A stretch of 41,958 nt of DNA, taken from positions 1 to 41,958 of IMG/VR virus record IMGVR_UViG_3300020385_000022. One strand, 5' to 3'. How positions within the stretch are numbered: position 1 is the first letter of the stretch; every line of letters begins with the position of its first letter. Position numbers and translations under genes: made by a program. The notes under the pieces are model-generated. The model saw only the letters and a list, made by a program, of their open reading frames with translations, had not been told where the DNA came from and ran no database searches. Below are positions 39,201 to 41,958 of this stretch, piece by piece. Source of the DNA: a virus.

Positions 39201-41288
39201 CAATCAAATGTTCCTGGCTCTGGTTTCCGTTTAACGGCAGCATCTGGAGGATTTTTAGAAGTAGAAAATGCAAGAATACGTGGTACATTATCAACCGCAG
39301 TATTTGAAAAAGAAACTGTGAATGCTGTGGGTGGTCAATTATATGTAGCTAATTCAACAACATTGACAGGATCTGCTGAAAATCCTGGCGGATCATATAC
39401 TGCTACTGATACAACAATGTCAGTAGTTAATGCTTCTGGATTCGCGGTCGGAGAAATACTCACAGCTAAAAAAATCTCTGCAACAGGATTTAATACAGAA
39501 TATTTACTAGTAAATTCTGCATCACGGGCATCCGCATCAAGTGATACAGATTTTTCCGGAAAAATATTTGTTCAACGTGCATACGGACAAGGACAAGCCG
39601 GCGGCTCCGGTTCATTAGGAGGCTCACCAGGCGGTGCCGTACCATATACAGGTTCTCAAGTAATTGTATCAACTGGTAAACAAGGTACTGGTTATATACG
39701 ATTAAATGCAAATCCAAATGATGAATATACACCGTATATGCAGATTGTGGAACGTACTGGAAGTGGTATTTATGATTTAGATTTAAAAGCACAGTTAGGT
39801 GATTTAAAAGGAATAACAGATACCATTAATGGAGAAGAGGTTACTGGATTTGGATTATATACTGATAATGCTTTCTTGAAAGGTGGTATAGTAGCCACAT
39901 ATGGATCAATTGGAGCATTGAGTATTGGATCTCAATCCATATCCATTGGTAATAACCGTTATAATGATACTAATACCAAATTTTTTGTTAGTTCGAGTGG
40001 TAAATTTTCATTAGGTCAAAAATTTAAATGGGATGGATCAGATTTAACAATTGCTGGAACAATTACAATAACCAATCCAGGAGATATTGATGCATCGCAG
40101 ATAGATAACTCCACCTCTGGGTTCACAGATGATTCAACAGCTACCGAAGCTTTAACATCGGCATCAATTGCACAAACATCAGCATCGGCAGCACAGACTG
40201 ATGCAAATACTGCAAATGCTCTAGCATTAGCATCAGTTAATACTGCCAATGCAGCAAATGTCACAGCACAAGCTGCTCAGGCCACAGCAAATGCAATTGA
40301 AGCAGTGACACAATCATTAACAAATCCAGCCGAATATACATTTGGAGGAAATGGATTTACATTAGGTACTCATAATCCTAATACCGGTCTTAATCAAACT
40401 CATGACTTTTTTGGATATTTTGAAGGGTCGTCACCAAAAACATTTATGTCATCATCTGGTGATTTCTTTTTAGGTGGTACCGGAGGAGCATTTGTATGGG
40501 ATGAATCTGAAGGTGCTTTAAAAGTGAGCGGATCATTAGTTTCATTAAATGTTAGAGACTTTTTCTTAGGAAGCGAAAATCAATTTATATCTGGAGCAAA
40601 TGGAAACATTGAAATATCGTCTAGCAATTTTCATTTAACGACTCAAGGCGATTTAACCGCATCTAACGCGGACTTTGATGGATTTGCAATTGCCAGATCA
40701 TTACGACAAAAAGCTGTGACAATAACACAGGCTAATATGCATCAATATTGTCGACAATTGATAAAGGGTGAAAATTCTAATGGAGAACTAAACGGTCAAG
40801 ATGTTGACAACGTTGTTTCTACAACAACTGAAATAGTATTAGATGGTTCTTTAGGCGGGGAAATAACATCGCATGTGATAATAAATGTAGATCTTGCATC
40901 CCAAAGTCCAGATGATGCAAATTTCACCGCCGGCCAATTAGAAGTCATCGGCGAAGGAACCGTGCCATCATCTGATTTTCAACGAATAAGTTCTAACATA
41001 CCATCTGAAATCATTGACGTTTATCCGAATGGAACACATACTATGGACGCGTCAGCTGATGATGGAACTTATGCATTTGGAGGCATACGAAAAATTACGT
41101 CCCCTAATACACCATCCGGCGCCAAAGTACCGGTTACAATTGAAATAGGAGATGATGTGGATGTGGATATGTATGTACCTGTTGGTATCGCATCTGGCGG
41201 CTCACCATTTGGGAATATTTATAGAGTATTTACTGAGCAAATGAACTACCTGCCACCTCAATTGAGAGCAGGACCAGGAGGAGGATAA
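36300..41288 (+). CDS. Giant tail fibre protein
   Basis: A 1662-residue fibre. The N-terminal 185 residues (AAGTWNQGRLEKRVEKIKLN; a globular YNNPNIIWSRNISIAP segment) look like a baseplate-attachment domain shared by marine T4-like phages. A Thr/Ser/Gly-rich beta region follows, with a Pro/Lys linker near 200-285. Two copies of a 30-residue block (FFIGSE-x-SQFVSGSTGKIE at about 843; FFLGSENQFISGANGNIEIS at about 1420) mark repeated stem units. An Ala/Thr coiled coil at about 1279-1342 (SASIAQTSASAAQTDANTAN) probably trimerises. It ends in a Gly-rich RAGPGGG. No chaperone domain is present here; the next gene carries one. Confidence 0.78.
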   Translation: MAAGTWNQGRLEKRVEKIKLNEYPTIQFEDASLTSEQVFNVVEFPNRFTAGKNLIKIRASAKTLVKNSTIHIEVLDSNGDPMYYEPLNYLEHDGTRVIAIHVYPDKTAPGIGTIYLAGRIKETLDTGESVPFSRNWKDINYYNNPNIIWSRNISIAPENSKNKTEIIFTRPYPKATVRERVNRFFTPINLTDVAVDKPGSGTVTISAIPSTTQPPVSIKSPYAAASKGSSGVKKQTNFEGAASAKTPMKSVGKQVVVVPKVKKFNTTPADEAANKKGQPVEVESAQIVTISTFSRLETSGFVLSSSMEGGTITIVNPNVNMLQGNSFIDTDGRLIPVSQPTDWAGVTSYELGDPSIQLSGSYTFVIDKILSSTKANVFLTNGFKNEEENTYGAFSFITIGAQSQYEIKDINATSNFTCSYVEPFILSETQQSQSFAEIVLSNIEPATGDVHKIQTLYKPSGQFGDFIDAGYVEVEEVEIFEDVTSFESIPGLGVVYNRIGFFTDLGDFNKYWETTNGSITPDVTLTPSYDSDVLLDGIEFTPDSTFDNTSNRFGYIHLKSEYHVKVFEDTRYVLSFNAVADDTTHTSSDPDIKYSRLDVYISGSNSSIETDSEYINQYLISNLDVDNNLSGDLINNGKLGTRVSTIEIKPGITYNDIPIFTYFKTLREENIDVYFVVRRGKWAISNLSLKSNKQTGFSPNFTRINTRIPSEFLETPLTFKFLYYDINNNKAQAETTVYPVTFYGDNLVISGDNNLLSGSVYIGNTIGSGIELAGVNSGFIRSIGYEGFISASRTDQPGGFMLYTGSVLPGAPDNYSGVGIEIVQDSSSFFKFDTEDGIDIRAKKFFIGSEASQFVSGSTGKIEISSSNFHLKPDGGLIIGGDTVINADLSVEQLFVPAGTTAAGSGNKAFINSSGIAKFSGDGAGSYKVEFDGAGTSKIGGWVINDDNITGDQMIIRSNGTIESDGFQSNVPGSGFRLTAASGGFLEVENARIRGTLSTAVFEKETVNAVGGQLYVANSTTLTGSAENPGGSYTATDTTMSVVNASGFAVGEILTAKKISATGFNTEYLLVNSASRASASSDTDFSGKIFVQRAYGQGQAGGSGSLGGSPGGAVPYTGSQVIVSTGKQGTGYIRLNANPNDEYTPYMQIVERTGSGIYDLDLKAQLGDLKGITDTINGEEVTGFGLYTDNAFLKGGIVATYGSIGALSIGSQSISIGNNRYNDTNTKFFVSSSGKFSLGQKFKWDGSDLTIAGTITITNPGDIDASQIDNSTSGFTDDSTATEALTSASIAQTSASAAQTDANTANALALASVNTANAANVTAQAAQATANAIEAVTQSLTNPAEYTFGGNGFTLGTHNPNTGLNQTHDFFGYFEGSSPKTFMSSSGDFFLGGTGGAFVWDESEGALKVSGSLVSLNVRDFFLGSENQFISGANGNIEISSSNFHLTTQGDLTASNADFDGFAIARSLRQKAVTITQANMHQYCRQLIKGENSNGELNGQDVDNVVSTTTEIVLDGSLGGEITSHVIINVDLASQSPDDANFTAGQLEVIGEGTVPSSDFQRISSNIPSEIIDVYPNGTHTMDASADDGTYAFGGIRKITSPNTPSGAKVPVTIEIGDDVDVDMYVPVGIASGGSPFGNIYRVFTEQMNYLPPQLRAGPGGG
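38829..38915 (+). repeat. First copy of fibre repeat block
   Basis: Encodes FFIGSEASQFVSGSTGKIEI, SSSNFHLKP. It matches the block at 40560-40647 at most protein positions (FF-GSE, QF-SG, G-IEISSSNFHL) but much less in DNA, so the duplication is old and kept at protein level. Confidence 0.7.
40560..40647 (+). repeat. Second copy of fibre repeat block
   Basis: Encodes FFLGSENQFISGANGNIEIS, SSNFHLTTQ. Related to 38829-38915; the copies are separated by about 575 residues and each is followed by a strand-rich segment. Confidence 0.7.
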
Positions 41289-41291
41289 AAT

Positions 41292-41792
41292 ATGTCATAT
41301 AAAACAATGAGATTAGCTAAAAAAGGTATGTATACATTTACAACTGATAGCAATGAAAATATTGGATTTTTAGGAGGTACGACTCACGTTTTTGGTATTA
41401 GTGCAGATTCCGATTCCATAATAAAAGGAGATTTAGATGTAGGAACAGACTCTGACAGCGAAATAAGATGTACTGGTGATATAATAGCATTTTCCACATC
41501 AGACATCAAGCTTAAAACAGATGTTACACCTATTACAAATCCTATAAGTAAAATACAGCAATTATCTGGTAATACATTTACATGGAAACCAGCTGCCGGA
41601 AAACGAAAGGTTGGCATCGCAGATGTAGGAGTCATTGCTCAGGAAGTTAATTCTGTGTTACCGGATATAACTCGAGAAGTTGATGGCGTAATGTCAGTGC
41701 GATATGAAAAATTGATACCATTACTAATAGAATGTGTAAAGGATCAACAAACGCAGATAGATGAATTAAAACTTAAATTGGAGGATAAATAA
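41292..41792 (+). CDS. Small fibre protein with S74 intramolecular chaperone
   Basis: A 166-residue protein. Residues 1-65 form short fibre-like beta repeats (GDLDVGTDSDSEIRCTGDII). Residues about 70-166 are a Peptidase_S74 (endosialidase-type) chaperone: S70-D-IKLKTDV as the cleavage-site signature, then KIQQLSGNTFTWKPAAGKRK, VGVIAQEV, VRYEKLIPLLIECVKDQQ and a coiled-coil end. Such domains trimerise the fibre and then cut themselves off. It starts 3 nt after the giant fibre stop in the same unit, so it is likely the fibre tip or a partner. It overlaps the next gene by 1 nt. Confidence 0.87.
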   Translation: MSYKTMRLAKKGMYTFTTDSNENIGFLGGTTHVFGISADSDSIIKGDLDVGTDSDSEIRCTGDIIAFSTSDIKLKTDVTPITNPISKIQQLSGNTFTWKPAAGKRKVGIADVGVIAQEVNSVLPDITREVDGVMSVRYEKLIPLLIECVKDQQTQIDELKLKLEDK

Positions 41793-41958
41793 TGGCGTCT
41801 AGTACATCATATAACGGAATAAACAGATTTTTAACACAAGTAAATTCAAATTATCCAGGATGGTTCGGACCTACAGGAATCACTAACAGCAATCCATATT
41901 CTGACTCTGGCTTCATTTTTCCAGAATCTTTAGATGCACCAACTAGTTTTAAAGATAG
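41792..41958 (+). CDS. Start of a further gene, cut by the window end
   Basis: Begins MASSTSYNGINRFLTQVNSN and runs open to the last base (55 codons visible), with Tyr, Pro and Ser-rich composition (YPGWFGPTGITNSNPYSDSG). The start overlaps the S74 gene's stop (TAATG). It is probably another fibre or virion protein by context, but too little is visible to name it. Confidence 0.7.
   Translation, partial: MASSTSYNGINRFLTQVNSNYPGWFGPTGITNSNPYSDSGFIFPESLDAPTSFKD

Noticed and set aside
40016-40264. Minus-strand ORF of 82 codons antisense to the fibre coiled coil
   Set aside because: Its Ala/Val/Asp-rich composition is what the antisense of an Ala/Thr/Ser repeat gives; there is no promoter or start context.
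1-41958. tRNA genes, CRISPR arrays, insertion sequences, integrase or attachment sites
   Set aside because: I looked for cloverleaf-like GC-rich stretches, regularly spaced repeats, transposase motifs and tyrosine/serine recombinase motifs and found none I could support by eye.

Overview
The window is a 42-kb piece of a large, AT-rich, lytic T4-like (contractile-tail) bacteriophage genome that most likely infects a member of the Bacteroidetes. The phage assignment rests on recognisable baseplate genes (gp25-like and gp6-like), a T4 gp55-like late sigma factor, a T4-type DNA ligase, a primase and a gp47/gp46-like recombination nuclease. The host inference rests on repeated promoters that fit the Bacteroidetes primary-sigma consensus (TTTG, about 20 nt, TAnnTTT), the scarcity of strong Shine-Dalgarno sites, and a Bacteroidetes-style OmpX-like barrel gene. 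I see no integrase, tRNA, CRISPR array or insertion sequence. Nearly all genes read on the + strand, tightly packed with many 1-20 nt overlaps. The exception is a small three-gene leftward operon at 515-1047.

Layout: (1) 1-1100, an end with a YfiM/VanZ-like membrane protein and the leftward mini-operon. (2) 1228-6108, two larger unknown proteins with a shared N-terminal helix, then many very small genes, including a DksA/TraR-like zinc finger, a SWIM zinc-finger mini-protein, tiny single-membrane-span proteins and a chlamydial-type histone H1-like protein. (3) 6116-6995, an outer-membrane barrel and a two-span membrane protein with palindromic leaders, closed by a clear terminator. (4) 7018-16983, metabolism and regulation: small unknowns, a methyltransferase, ATP-dependent DNA ligase, UV-damage endonuclease UvdE, a coiled-coil membrane protein, a ClpP-like protease, an HD hydrolase and the late sigma factor. 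(5) 17005-31661, the baseplate and tail-associated block. (6) 31689-36274, a T7 endonuclease I-like resolvase, a DnaG-type primase and a single-chain Mre11-Rad50 (gp47-gp46) fusion. (7) 36300-41958, a giant tail fibre, a small S74-chaperone fibre protein, and the start of another gene.

Two promoter classes can be read directly from the sequence and fit the gene content. Early/middle type promoters (TTTG or TTAG, 19-20 nt, TATnTTT) precede accessory, repair and replication genes, and several carry an extra conserved upstream box. A second motif, ATATTTAT followed by an A-rich run, lies 15-26 nt before nine + strand genes (in one case only 6 nt), mostly virion genes and the resolvase. It is a good candidate for the late promoter recognised by the gp55-like sigma factor encoded at 16195-16983.

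The most interesting points are: the one-polypeptide Mre11-Rad50 nuclease; the putative late-promoter motif paired with its sigma gene; a family of four proteins sharing an N-terminal helix that ends at an L/I/M-x-E site like T4 capsid-targeting sequences; a phage-borne outer-membrane barrel with a structured leader; and a T7-type Holliday-junction resolvase in a T4-like genome. All functional assignments come from reading motifs by eye; no database search was run.
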